The position numbers and the translations under genes are program-made. From Prevotellaceae bacterium (GTDB taxonomy: Bacteria; Bacteroidota; Bacteroidia; Bacteroidales; Bacteroidaceae): a DNA stretch of 7,134 bases. The notes under the pieces are model-generated. The model saw nothing but the letters and a program-made list of their open reading frames with translations. It was not told the DNA's origin and made no database searches. Positions 1-6,990 of the stretch are shown one piece after another (position 1 is the first letter of the stretch; every line of letters starts with the position of its first letter). Location: assembly GCA_030536165.1 (NCBI GenBank), contig JAUNQM010000132.1, forward strand, positions 1 to 7,134, read 5' to 3'.

Positions 1-7
1 GCCGATT

Positions 8-37
8 CTTGCGCTCCAGTAGGTGCTCAGGCGCAAG
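8..37. repeat. 7-bp perfect inverted repeat at left edge
   Basis: CTTGCGC at 8-14 and GCGCAAG at 31-37 are perfect reverse complements separated by 16 bases. One further G-T wobble is possible inside (15 with 30). The arms lie in the gene-free stretch after porZ. There is no T-run on either side, so a terminator is not supported. The structure may belong to a repeat or gene that continues beyond the left edge. A stem of this size can occur by chance. Confidence 0.35.
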
Positions 38-53
38 CGGAGTCCAGGATGAC

Positions 54-93
54 GATGGGGGAGAGGATGGCAAGGGGGGGGCTTGCCCCCATC
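54..93 (-). terminator. G/C-run hairpin after porZ, possible 3' end structure
   Basis: GATGGGGG at 54-61 pairs perfectly with CCCCCATC at 86-93, four bases after the porZ stop codon. Two competing pairings are nested here: GGGGGC (77-82) with GCCCCC (85-90), and GGCAAG (69-74) with CTTGCC (82-87). An uninterrupted run of eight Gs lies at 74-81. The position suits the 3' end of the porZ message. However, no U-tract follows on the minus strand, so this is not a standard intrinsic terminator. It could instead be an RNA-stabilising hairpin. Confidence 0.35.
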
Positions 94-97
94 AGGT

Positions 98-2392
98 TTA
101 ATTGATTACGGCAATCTTGCAGAGTGCTCCGCTCTTGCCGTCGGCTGTGGCTGCCATTACGATATAAACACCCGATGCTACACGACGACCCTTCTTGTCG
201 CGTGCATCCCAAGTGAACGTACCTCCGTTGCTGATACCCTCTGCAACCACATAACCATTAGGATTGACAATCTTTATCTGTGCTTTGTCTGTAAGCCCGA
301 CAACTGTTATCAAGCCGTTATAATCAGAGACTACAGGGTTTGGATATGCCCAGATCTTATCATCGTCGAGACCTTCTGAAGGACTTGTGGAGTCTGTCAT
401 ATATGAACAGAGTCCGCAGTCTGTGCCGATGAAGAGTTCGCCTGTCTCGCCGTTGATTGCCAACGATTCTATCTCGTTTGAGAATAACGGACTGTTTTCC
501 ATTGTCAGATGTTCCTTCTGCGTGATGTTGTCAGAGTCGATAAGGTAGAGTCCATTGCCTTGCGAGCCAAACCATTTGCGGTTTCCACCATCAATAAGTA
601 TGCTCGACACCGATACGCCGCCAAGCAGATAGTCAGCGAGTCCGCTACCGTCGTTGCGAGGCACTTTTATCTGCGTGAACACAGGGTTGACTGCATCGAA
701 CTCAGACTGTGGGAGCATCAGCGGACCGACGTTTGTGCCTATCCAGATGCTTCCGTCCTTGTCCTCTGCGATGGCATTTACGGTGTTGACTTCAACATTT
801 GTGCCGTCCTCGTTCTTATAGCTTTTATAGACTTTTAGTTTGTCATTACTTGTGTCGTAGCAGAACAAGTAAGGGTTGTCCCAGTTTTCATTGCCAAACC
901 AGAGCAGACCACGGCTGTCGAAGAACATGTTGGTCACGTTTTCCAGTGACATACCAGACTCGAAGTCGAGTTCTTTCTTATATAAGTCAGCCCAAGTGTA
1001 GTCTTTTTTGAGTTCGAGAAGGTTAGCTGATGGGGCGATGCTGTTGAAGCACCACAGGTTGCTATTCTTGTCGAATACCACGCTTGACACTACTACGTAG
1101 TTCTTATTGTCACCGCCTACTGTCGCTGCGGTCTGCAATGGACTTCCGTCTTTGCATGTATAAGTCTTGATGAGGTTGCCGTCAAGATATTCGTACATAC
1201 CAGTCCTTCCTCCAACGACTACGCGGTTGTCGTTATTTGGGTCTATGTCGAGTGCAAGGGCATCGATGAACTTGTAGCCTGTGATTGTGTCGATGTTATC
1301 TTGATATATTTTCCATTCGTTATCGGCTTTCAGCACCTGCACGGTTGCAGGTCGGCTAAGTTCCTTAGCTGGAGCAAAGCCTTTGCCACAGGTATAGAGT
1401 TGCCCTTTGTAGAACTTCATGAAGCCGAAGTTATTGTATTTTGGCGAATCTGGCTTGATGCCTGAGTGTGTCGTGGCGAGTTTCCCTTCATTGTTGACTG
1501 CAGCTGAAAGATAACCATCAGAGAGAGTCTGCCAGAAGCACTTGTTTGATTTATCATAGACAACAAGCGATGTATTAGCGTTCAGCATGAGGTTTTCTTT
1601 CTCGGTTGTTGACGTGAAAAACTGTGCTTTTGTTCCGTTACAAACAATCAAGTAGTCATCGTCGAAAGTGAAAGATGTGCCGTTGAAATCGTTGATTTTT
1701 GCACCTGTTGAGTAATTGTCGAGGTTGATGATATAGACATCTTTGCCATCGCTGATACAGAACTTGCCGTCGAAGACAAACATCATCTTATACCATGAAC
1801 GATCAATTGTCTCCCATTGGCTTTTGTCGAGCAGGTTCTTCTTTGTGTCGCCAATATATACTCGTTGCGATGCAGATGCAAAGATTTTGCCATTGATAAC
1901 AGCGATGCTGCGGATGCTTTCGTTGAGTTTGTAGGTTCCGCTTATCTCCGCATTCTTAACGTTGAGCACAATGAAACCAAATGCAGTCATTAGGTATGCG
2001 TTGTTGCCATATACCTGAATGCCGGTGATGGTCTTGTCGTCGGTGGTTGACTTGCGGTAGATGTCAGAGACGTTGGTTATGTCGCCATCAGCATCAATGA
2101 GGTCTATATTGGAGTTCCTATACACTACGACCAACGTCTTCTGACTCTTACAATACGCGATGTGGGTAATGTAGGTGTCGTTGAGGTTTGTCACCTTATT
2201 ATATTCCGTGATACTTTCATCAGTCACGTCGTATGAAAACAGGTCGTTACTGCTGAGCACATACACTTGATTCCCCGTAGGCACAATCTGGCTGATGTCG
2301 CTATATGCTAGGAACGACTTCCAGTCTCCTATGCCTGCACTAAGGTTCAAAGTAACTATGGCGGCGATGAGTGATAATAATGTCTTTTTCAT
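98..2392 (-). CDS. porZ: PorZ-like T9SS surface protein (two beta-propellers plus C-terminal domain)
   Basis: A 764-residue exported protein. Residues 1-20 form a signal peptide (MKK, then a hydrophobic stretch ending near LSAG). The mature N-terminus (DWKSFLAY, then VYVLSSNDLFSYD) resembles the first PorZ propeller. Later blades carry WFG/IGT-type propeller motifs: VVVGGRTGMYEY (391-402), LWFG (497-500), SIWIGTNVG (548-556), RKWFGSQGNGLYLID (605-619) and LFIGTDCGL (653-661). From residue 679 (KIWAYPNP) to the end is a beta-sandwich of the FlgD-like/T9SS sorting-domain type, with GVYIV near the end. In Porphyromonas gingivalis PorZ is about this length, sits on the cell surface and is needed by the PorU sortase, which cuts T9SS cargo and attaches it to A-LPS. 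The order propeller-propeller-CTD fits PorZ better than a hybrid two-component sensor, because no membrane segment, kinase or regulator domain is present. It is the last gene of the run, 61 bp after the fusion gene. A generic T9SS-secreted propeller protein remains possible. Confidence 0.75.
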   Translation of the reverse strand: MKKTLLSLIAAIVTLNLSAGIGDWKSFLAYSDISQIVPTGNQVYVLSSNDLFSYDVTDESITEYNKVTNLNDTYITHIAYCKSQKTLVVVYRNSNIDLIDADGDITNVSDIYRKSTTDDKTITGIQVYGNNAYLMTAFGFIVLNVKNAEISGTYKLNESIRSIAVINGKIFASASQRVYIGDTKKNLLDKSQWETIDRSWYKMMFVFDGKFCISDGKDVYIINLDNYSTGAKINDFNGTSFTFDDDYLIVCNGTKAQFFTSTTEKENLMLNANTSLVVYDKSNKCFWQTLSDGYLSAAVNNEGKLATTHSGIKPDSPKYNNFGFMKFYKGQLYTCGKGFAPAKELSRPATVQVLKADNEWKIYQDNIDTITGYKFIDALALDIDPNNDNRVVVGGRTGMYEYLDGNLIKTYTCKDGSPLQTAATVGGDNKNYVVVSSVVFDKNSNLWCFNSIAPSANLLELKKDYTWADLYKKELDFESGMSLENVTNMFFDSRGLLWFGNENWDNPYLFCYDTSNDKLKVYKSYKNEDGTNVEVNTVNAIAEDKDGSIWIGTNVGPLMLPQSEFDAVNPVFTQIKVPRNDGSGLADYLLGGVSVSSILIDGGNRKWFGSQGNGLYLIDSDNITQKEHLTMENSPLFSNEIESLAINGETGELFIGTDCGLCSYMTDSTSPSEGLDDDKIWAYPNPVVSDYNGLITVVGLTDKAQIKIVNPNGYVVAEGISNGGTFTWDARDKKGRRVASGVYIVMAATADGKSGALCKIAVIN

Positions 2393-2420
2393 TTACGGAT
2401 TTACGTATTTACTAATTTAC
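2391..2420 (-). repeat. Four-copy 8-bp-period repeat abutting the porZ start
   Basis: ATTTAC occurs at 2391-2396, 2399-2404, 2407-2412 and 2415-2420, exactly every 8 bases, with a degraded fifth unit (ATTTTA) at 2423-2428. On the coding strand this reads GTAAAT four times with variable two-base spacers, and the last copy supplies the AT of the porZ ATG. It puts a run of A residues just upstream of the start. Bacteroidota initiation sites usually lack a Shine-Dalgarno sequence and favour A-rich upstream bases, so the repeat may act in translation initiation. A protein-binding site is an alternative. Confidence 0.6.
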
Positions 2421-2453
2421 TGATTTTATTGATAGAAACGAAACCGTCTCTTA

Positions 2454-3959
2454 TTAACCTTTAAGATAGTCGGCAAGTTTGGCAATGGCACGTGCACGGT
2501 GGCTTATCTTGTTCTTGATGTTGACACCAAGTTCAGCGAATGTCTTGCCGTATTCCTCTGGAGCAAAGATTGGGTCGTAGCCAAAACCACCTTCGCCTCG
2601 ACGTTCAGTAGTGATTTCACCACGCACAATGCCATCGAATTGCTTTACTTCACCATCTTTAATCAGAGTGATACACGTGCGGAACTGAGCCTTGCGGTTG
2701 TCCTTTCCTTGAAGTTCGCTTATGAGTTTATTGATATTTGCCTCTGGGTCGTGACCTTCACCTGCATAGCGAGCCGTGCGCACTCCAGGTGCTCCACCAA
2801 GAGCCTCGACTTCAAGACCTGTATCATCGGCTATGCAGTTGAAGTGGTAGTTGTCATAGACATACTGCGCCTTGAGCAATGAGTTACCATTGAGAGTATC
2901 AGCGGTCTCTGGTATGTCTTCATTGCAACCAATGTCGCGAAGCGAAAGGATGTCAATCTTGTCGCCAAGTATGTCGCGCACTTCTTCGAGTTTGTTTGCG
3001 TTGTGTGTGGCAAAGACATACTGAGGTCTCAGCGCCTTTGGCACCTTCACCTTAATATGGTCAAAGCCTTCGCCATATACACCGATTACGGTGCTCTGGC
3101 TAACAAATGCGTTAGGGTCTATCATTTTTATCAATCGGAATATGAATACACTTTCACGTTTCTTGGCAAGCGTCACAATCACCTTCATGTCGCGCCCAGA
3201 GTAATATCCATGACCATCGAGCAGTGTCACGCCACGACGGACGCGCGTGTTGATTGCTTCGGCAATCTCTTGGTATTTCTTCGAGAAGATGAAGAACTGC
3301 ACCGACTCGCGTCGGGCATCCATTACATAGTCGAGCACAACCGCTTCGAGGAATATCACGCAAAGTCCGAACACGAGTTTGCTGACGTCGTGGAATATAA
3401 ATAATGTACTGCAGACAATACAGAAGTCTGCAATAATAAACACCTTGCCGATGGAAATATCATTGAACTTATTTACCGCAGCGGCAATGATATCAAGTCC
3501 GCCAGTGCTTCCGTTGTGCAGGAACACCATTGCAAGTCCGATGCCATTAAAGCCGCAGGCAAGTATAATCGACATAAACTCTTGATGTTCTCCAAGCAGT
3601 TTTGGCAGTGTTCCGTCAGGTCCAGCAAGTAATTCCTGTGACAGCGAGAGCAAGGACGACAACACAAAGATGGCGTATATCGTTCGTATGACGAATTTCT
3701 TTCCTAACCATCGTAATGCCAAGACGAGCAACAACACATTTATTATAAAATATGGATATTGAACAGGAATTCTTGTGGCATAGAAGATGATGGCAGAAAT
3801 ACCTGTAACTCCACCCACGACAATCTCGTAAGGCATGAGGAATGCCGTGAATGAAAAGGCATACAACGCCATGCCAATTGTCATCCAGAAGTAGTCCTTG
3901 ACTTCTCCGACGATGAGTTTCTTGTTTATCTTTAGGTCTAATTGTTTCTTTATAGCCAT
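2454..3959 (-). CDS. rdgB: YitT family membrane protein fused to RdgB/HAM1 (XTP/dITP pyrophosphatase)
   Basis: One open frame of 501 codons joins two normally separate proteins. Residues 1 to about 215 are a YitT-type membrane domain with roughly six hydrophobic segments (about 23-60, 66-84, 90-107, 127-147, 172-190, 193-212) and glycine motifs GGVTGIS (49-55) and NGSTGGLDIIA (149-159). Residues 218-306 match its DUF2179 C-terminal domain (GVTLLDGHGYYSG 243-255, VIGVYGEGFD 291-300). Residues 310-501 are a complete HAM1 enzyme: ATHNANK (317-323, nucleotide-binding T-x-N-x-x-K), ADDTGLEV with the acidic pair D378/D379, GGAPGVRTARYAG (388-400), GGFGYDP (457-463) and SHRARA (486-491). HAM1 enzymes hydrolyse ITP, dITP and XTP to monophosphate plus pyrophosphate, keeping deaminated purines out of DNA and RNA. 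YitT function is not known. There is no stop and no ATG in this frame at the junction. GTG codons at 304 and 306 and CTG at 310 could allow internal initiation. If translated as one chain, the enzyme would be held at the inner face of the membrane. All motifs are intact, so both halves look functional. Confidence 0.9.
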   Translation of the reverse strand: MAIKKQLDLKINKKLIVGEVKDYFWMTIGMALYAFSFTAFLMPYEIVVGGVTGISAIIFYATRIPVQYPYFIINVLLLVLALRWLGKKFVIRTIYAIFVLSSLLSLSQELLAGPDGTLPKLLGEHQEFMSIILACGFNGIGLAMVFLHNGSTGGLDIIAAAVNKFNDISIGKVFIIADFCIVCSTLFIFHDVSKLVFGLCVIFLEAVVLDYVMDARRESVQFFIFSKKYQEIAEAINTRVRRGVTLLDGHGYYSGRDMKVIVTLAKKRESVFIFRLIKMIDPNAFVSQSTVIGVYGEGFDHIKVKVPKALRPQYVFATHNANKLEEVRDILGDKIDILSLRDIGCNEDIPETADTLNGNSLLKAQYVYDNYHFNCIADDTGLEVEALGGAPGVRTARYAGEGHDPEANINKLISELQGKDNRKAQFRTCITLIKDGEVKQFDGIVRGEITTERRGEGGFGYDPIFAPEEYGKTFAELGVNIKNKISHRARAIAKLADYLKG

Positions 3960-3984
3960 TTTGTTTTAGGTAGTATGGTTTTAT

Positions 3985-4028
3985 TTCCGGAAGGTCTGGC
4001 TTTCCCAGACTTTCCGGAATTATTTTTT
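3985..4028 (+). terminator. Strong hairpin with U-tract on the plus strand, between leuS and the yitT-rdgB fusion
   Basis: TTCCGGAA (3985-3992) and GTCTGG (3994-3999) pair with CCAGAC (4005-4010) and TTCCGGAA (4012-4019) around a five-base loop. As plus-strand RNA, position 3993 pairs with 4011 as a G-U wobble, giving an unbroken 15-bp stem, followed by TTATTTTTT at 4020-4028. As minus-strand RNA the same position is a C-A mismatch and the downstream sequence is A-rich (ATAAAACC) with no U-tract. It therefore looks like an intrinsic terminator for plus-strand transcription, although both flanking genes are on the minus strand. The T-run overlaps the leuS stop codon. It may stop antisense RNA from entering leuS, or act as a 3' stabilising hairpin in the minus-strand message. 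Confidence 0.6.
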
Positions 4029-6816
4029 ATCCTTTCAACACGATATTCACAATCTTCTTAGGCACGATGATGACCTTCAATACCTGCTTACCAGCAAGAT
4101 ATTTCTGACTCTGCTCATCTTCCATCACCGCTTTCTCTATCGATGCATTGTCGGCATCTGCAGGGAATGTTTTCTGGAAACGTGCCTTTCCGTTGAAGCT
4201 TACCGTGAGTTGAATATCGTTTTCTGCAAGGTATTTCTCTTCGTATTCAGGCCACTTTGCATCGCAAACGCTGCCTTCGTTGCCGAGTGCATGCCAAAGC
4301 TCTTCTGCTATATGAGGTGCAAATGGTGCAATGCAAACCACGATATTCTGCAGCAACTGCTTGTTGCGGCATTTCATCTGTGACATCTCGTTCACGCAGA
4401 TCATAAATGCACTGACGCTGGTGTTGTATGAGAAGTTCTCAATGTCTTCTCCAACCTTCTTTATCAGCTTGTGAACGCTCTTGAGTTGCTCGGCTGTTGC
4501 TTCATCGTCGTTTGGCATAAAGTTACCCTCGCGGTCGTAGAAGAGTCCCCAGAGTTTCTTAAGAAATCTGTGGCTACCGTCAATGCCATTGGTGTTCCAC
4601 GGCTTGCTCTGCTCTACAGGGCCGAGGAACATTTCGTACAGACGAAGTGTGTCAGCACCGTATTTCTCAACTATCATATCTGGATTTACGACGTTGAACA
4701 TACTCTTACTCATCTTTTCGATAGCCCATCCGCAGACATACTTGCCATCTTCGAGTATAAACTCTGCATCGTTGTATTCTGGTCTCCACGCCTTGAAAGC
4801 CTCTACATCGAGAATATCGCCGCTTACTATGTTCACATCCACATGGATTGGTGTAGTGTCGTAGTTGCCTTTAAGTCCGAGCGATACAAATGTGTTTGTG
4901 TCCTTGATACGATACACAAAGTTCGAGCGACCTTGTATCATACCCTGATTTATAAGCTTGTGGAATGGTTCGTCGTCGCAACTGTAGCCATAGTCAAACA
5001 GGAACTTATTCCAGAAACGACTATAGATAAGGTGGCCTGTAGCATGTTCAATACCTCCCACATAGAGGTCAACAGAACGCCAGTATTCATCAGTCTTCTT
5101 ATCAACCAAAGCCTCTGTGTTCTTAGGGTCCATGTATCTCAGATAGTAAGCCGAACTACCTGCAAAGCCTGGCATTGTGTAAAGGTCGATAGGGAAGACT
5201 GTCTTATTGTCGATAAGTGCCTTGTCAACAACCTCTTTCTTCTCAACATCCCAAGCCCATTTTGCTGCTCTGCCCAATGGTGGCTCGCCTGTTTCTGTTG
5301 GCTTGTATTCCTTAATCTCTGGCAGTTCTATTGGCAGACATTCCTCCGGTATCATGCGTGGCATGCCATCGACATAATACACTGGGAACGGCTCGCCCCA
5401 GTATCTCTGGCGTGAGAAGATTGCATCACGCAGACGGTAGTTGACCTTTACACGTCCGAGACCTGTCTCTGTGATGTATTCCTTCATCTTCTTTATCGCG
5501 TCCTTTACCTGCAAGCCATTAAGGAAACCGCTGTTGCATACCGTGCCCTCTTTTGCGTCAAAGCTTTCCTCGCTCACGTCGCATCCTTCGATAAGCGGGA
5601 TGATAGGCAGGTTGAAGTGCTTTGCAAAGGCATAGTCGCGACTATCGTGTGCTGGTACTGCCATGATAGCACCTGTTCCGTAACCTGAAAGCACATAGTC
5701 GCTCACCCAGATAGGGATAGCCTGATTTGTGACTGGATTGATGGCATAGCTGCCTGTAAACACGCCGCTGACTTTCTTGTTTGCTATTCGGTCGCGTTCC
5801 GTGCGCTTTGCTGTTGCGTCAAGGTAAGCATCAACCTCAGCCTTCTGCTCTGCGGTTGTAACTTGTGCAACATACTCGCTCTCAGGTGCAAGCACCATAA
5901 AGGTAACGCCAAACATTGTGTCGGCACGGGTAGTGAAGATAGTGAACTCCACGTCGCTGTCCTTCACCTTGAATTTAGCCTCTGCACCCTCGCTGCGTCC
6001 TATCCAGTTGCGCTGTGTCTCCTTCAATGCCTCGCTCCACTCGATTTTGTCCAATCCATCGAGTAATCTTTGTGCGTATGCACTGACGCGCAGACACCAT
6101 TGGCGCATCTTTTTCTGCACCACAGGGAAGCCGCCTCTCACGCTCACGCCATCGACAACCTCGTCATTTGCCAACACCGTTCCAAGCTCTGCACACCAGT
6201 TCACCATCGTCTCGCCGAGGTAGGCGATGCGGTAGTTCATCAGGTATTCTTCCTTTTCTTTCTCTGTGAGATTTGTCCAAGTTTTCGTCTCGCCGTTAAT
6301 CTCACACGGCTTATCCTCAGATTCAAACTTCTCTACAAGCTCGCTGATAGGGCACGCTTTATCCTTTTCTGCGTCATAATAGCTGTTGAACATCTTCTGG
6401 AATGCCCACTGAGTCCAATGGTAATACACAGGGTCGCACGTGCGGATTTCTCTATCCCAGTCGAAGCAAAAACCTATCTTATCCAACTGTTCACGATAGC
6501 GGTTGATGTTGGTATTTGTAGTCTTTTCTGGGTGCTGACCAGTCTGTATTGCATACTGTTCAGCTGGCAGTCCGTAAGCATCATAGCCCATTGGGTTGAG
6601 CACGTTGAAGCCTTGCAGACGCTTATATCGCGCGTAGATATCGGATGCAATGTAGCCGAGCGGATGCCCTACGTGCAGGCCTGCCCCCGATGGATAAGGG
6701 AACATGTTGAGCACGTAAAACTTCTTTTTACTCTCGTCTTCAACCACCTTATATGTCTTGTGGTCAATCCAATACTGTTGCCATTTCTGTTCAATTTCGT
6801 TGAAGTTGTATTCCAT
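4027..6816 (-). CDS. leuS: Leucine--tRNA ligase (LeuRS)
   Basis: A complete 929-residue class I aminoacyl-tRNA synthetase that activates leucine with ATP and charges tRNA-Leu in the cytoplasm. The ATP-binding signatures are HVGH at 48-51 (the HIGH motif, within MFPYPSGAGLHVGH) and KMSKS at 701-705. The CP1 editing domain, which removes mischarged amino acids, spans about 275-460 with the threonine-rich TTRADT (295-300) and GYGTGAIMAVPAHDSRD (378-394). D394 corresponds to the editing aspartate of the E. coli enzyme. SRQRYWGEP (468-476) and GGIEHATGHL (587-596) are further family motifs. Residues about 628-690, just before KMSKS, fit the leucine-specific domain. The anticodon-binding and C-terminal domains follow to residue 929. 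The protein is longer than the roughly 860-residue E. coli enzyme, partly through a charged segment at about 144-190 that I associate with Bacteroidota LeuRS. The ATG start gives the expected N-terminus (EIEQKWQQYW) and is preceded by an A-rich leader without a Shine-Dalgarno site. It is probably the first gene of the transcription unit. Confidence 0.98.
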   Translation of the reverse strand: MEYNFNEIEQKWQQYWIDHKTYKVVEDESKKKFYVLNMFPYPSGAGLHVGHPLGYIASDIYARYKRLQGFNVLNPMGYDAYGLPAEQYAIQTGQHPEKTTNTNINRYREQLDKIGFCFDWDREIRTCDPVYYHWTQWAFQKMFNSYYDAEKDKACPISELVEKFESEDKPCEINGETKTWTNLTEKEKEEYLMNYRIAYLGETMVNWCAELGTVLANDEVVDGVSVRGGFPVVQKKMRQWCLRVSAYAQRLLDGLDKIEWSEALKETQRNWIGRSEGAEAKFKVKDSDVEFTIFTTRADTMFGVTFMVLAPESEYVAQVTTAEQKAEVDAYLDATAKRTERDRIANKKVSGVFTGSYAINPVTNQAIPIWVSDYVLSGYGTGAIMAVPAHDSRDYAFAKHFNLPIIPLIEGCDVSEESFDAKEGTVCNSGFLNGLQVKDAIKKMKEYITETGLGRVKVNYRLRDAIFSRQRYWGEPFPVYYVDGMPRMIPEECLPIELPEIKEYKPTETGEPPLGRAAKWAWDVEKKEVVDKALIDNKTVFPIDLYTMPGFAGSSAYYLRYMDPKNTEALVDKKTDEYWRSVDLYVGGIEHATGHLIYSRFWNKFLFDYGYSCDDEPFHKLINQGMIQGRSNFVYRIKDTNTFVSLGLKGNYDTTPIHVDVNIVSGDILDVEAFKAWRPEYNDAEFILEDGKYVCGWAIEKMSKSMFNVVNPDMIVEKYGADTLRLYEMFLGPVEQSKPWNTNGIDGSHRFLKKLWGLFYDREGNFMPNDDEATAEQLKSVHKLIKKVGEDIENFSYNTSVSAFMICVNEMSQMKCRNKQLLQNIVVCIAPFAPHIAEELWHALGNEGSVCDAKWPEYEEKYLAENDIQLTVSFNGKARFQKTFPADADNASIEKAVMEDEQSQKYLAGKQVLKVIIVPKKIVNIVLKG

Positions 6817-6848
6817 TGTCGTTATTATTATTTAGTTTTTTACAATCT

Positions 6849-6879
6849 AAAACTTATACATGTCATTTATACCCTGAAA
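6849..6879 (-). promoter_or_regulatory. Candidate Bacteroidota-type promoter for leuS
   Basis: On the minus strand TTTC (6879-6876) is followed after exactly 19 bases by TAAGTTTT (6856-6849). The Bacteroidota vegetative promoter is TTTG, 19-21 bases, then TAnnTTTG. Each box here has one mismatch at its final G. Transcription would start near 6842, giving a leader of about 25 bases before the leuS ATG. The upstream box falls inside the outermost hairpin of the REP-like element. Such short motifs occur by chance in AT-rich DNA, so the call is tentative. Confidence 0.35.
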
Positions 6880-6969
6880 GGGGTGTCGCGAAGCGTTCAT
6901 AGCCCAGGGCAAGCATTGCGTCGCCCTGGGTATCGGTTTCATTTTCCTTTCATCACGCCCTGTAAGGGC
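6871..6969. repeat. REP-like palindromic element with three hairpins
   Basis: Three hairpins lie in a row upstream of leuS. CCCT/AGGG at 6872-6875 and 6879-6882 has a 3-base loop. CCCAGGGC (6903-6910) pairs perfectly with GCCCTGGG (6923-6930) around a 12-base loop. GCCCT (6957-6961) pairs with AGGGC (6965-6969) around GTA. The two outer hairpins share CCCTGWAAGGG in the same orientation and flank the central palindrome. The GC-rich palindromes stand out from the AT-rich surroundings. I recall similar GCCCTGAAAGGGC/GCCCAGGGC blocks scattered between genes in Bacteroidales, where they resemble REP sequences moved by Y1 (RAYT) transposases. No transposase is in this window. The family assignment is from memory. 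Confidence 0.65.
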
Positions 6970-6990
6970 AAAAGTAATAAATACCCAGCA

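Noticed and set aside
1..111. Open plus-strand frame from the left edge to a stop at 109-111, as a possible 3' end of a convergent gene
   Set aside because: It is low complexity (Gly/Met/Arg-rich), runs through the G8 tract and would overlap the end of porZ. There is no recognisable protein similarity.
98..2392. Reading the propeller protein as a hybrid two-component sensor
   Set aside because: Although propeller repeats also occur in Bacteroidota hybrid sensors, there is no transmembrane segment after the propellers and no kinase, receiver or HTH domain. The C-terminus is a sorting-type beta-sandwich.
2831..3019. Minus-strand ATG-started 62-codon frame overlapping the fusion junction, as an rdgB start
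   Set aside because: The ATG is out of frame with the HAM1 motifs. The translation (MSLPHTTQTN...) is not RdgB.
2499..3404. Plus-strand frames of about 130 codons opposite the YitT-RdgB gene
   Set aside because: Antisense shadows of a gene whose domains and motifs are clearly recognisable on the minus strand.
4471..5415. Plus-strand open frame of 314 codons antisense to leuS
   Set aside because: Fully inside the leuS coding region on the opposite strand, with no recognisable domain. It is a shadow frame.
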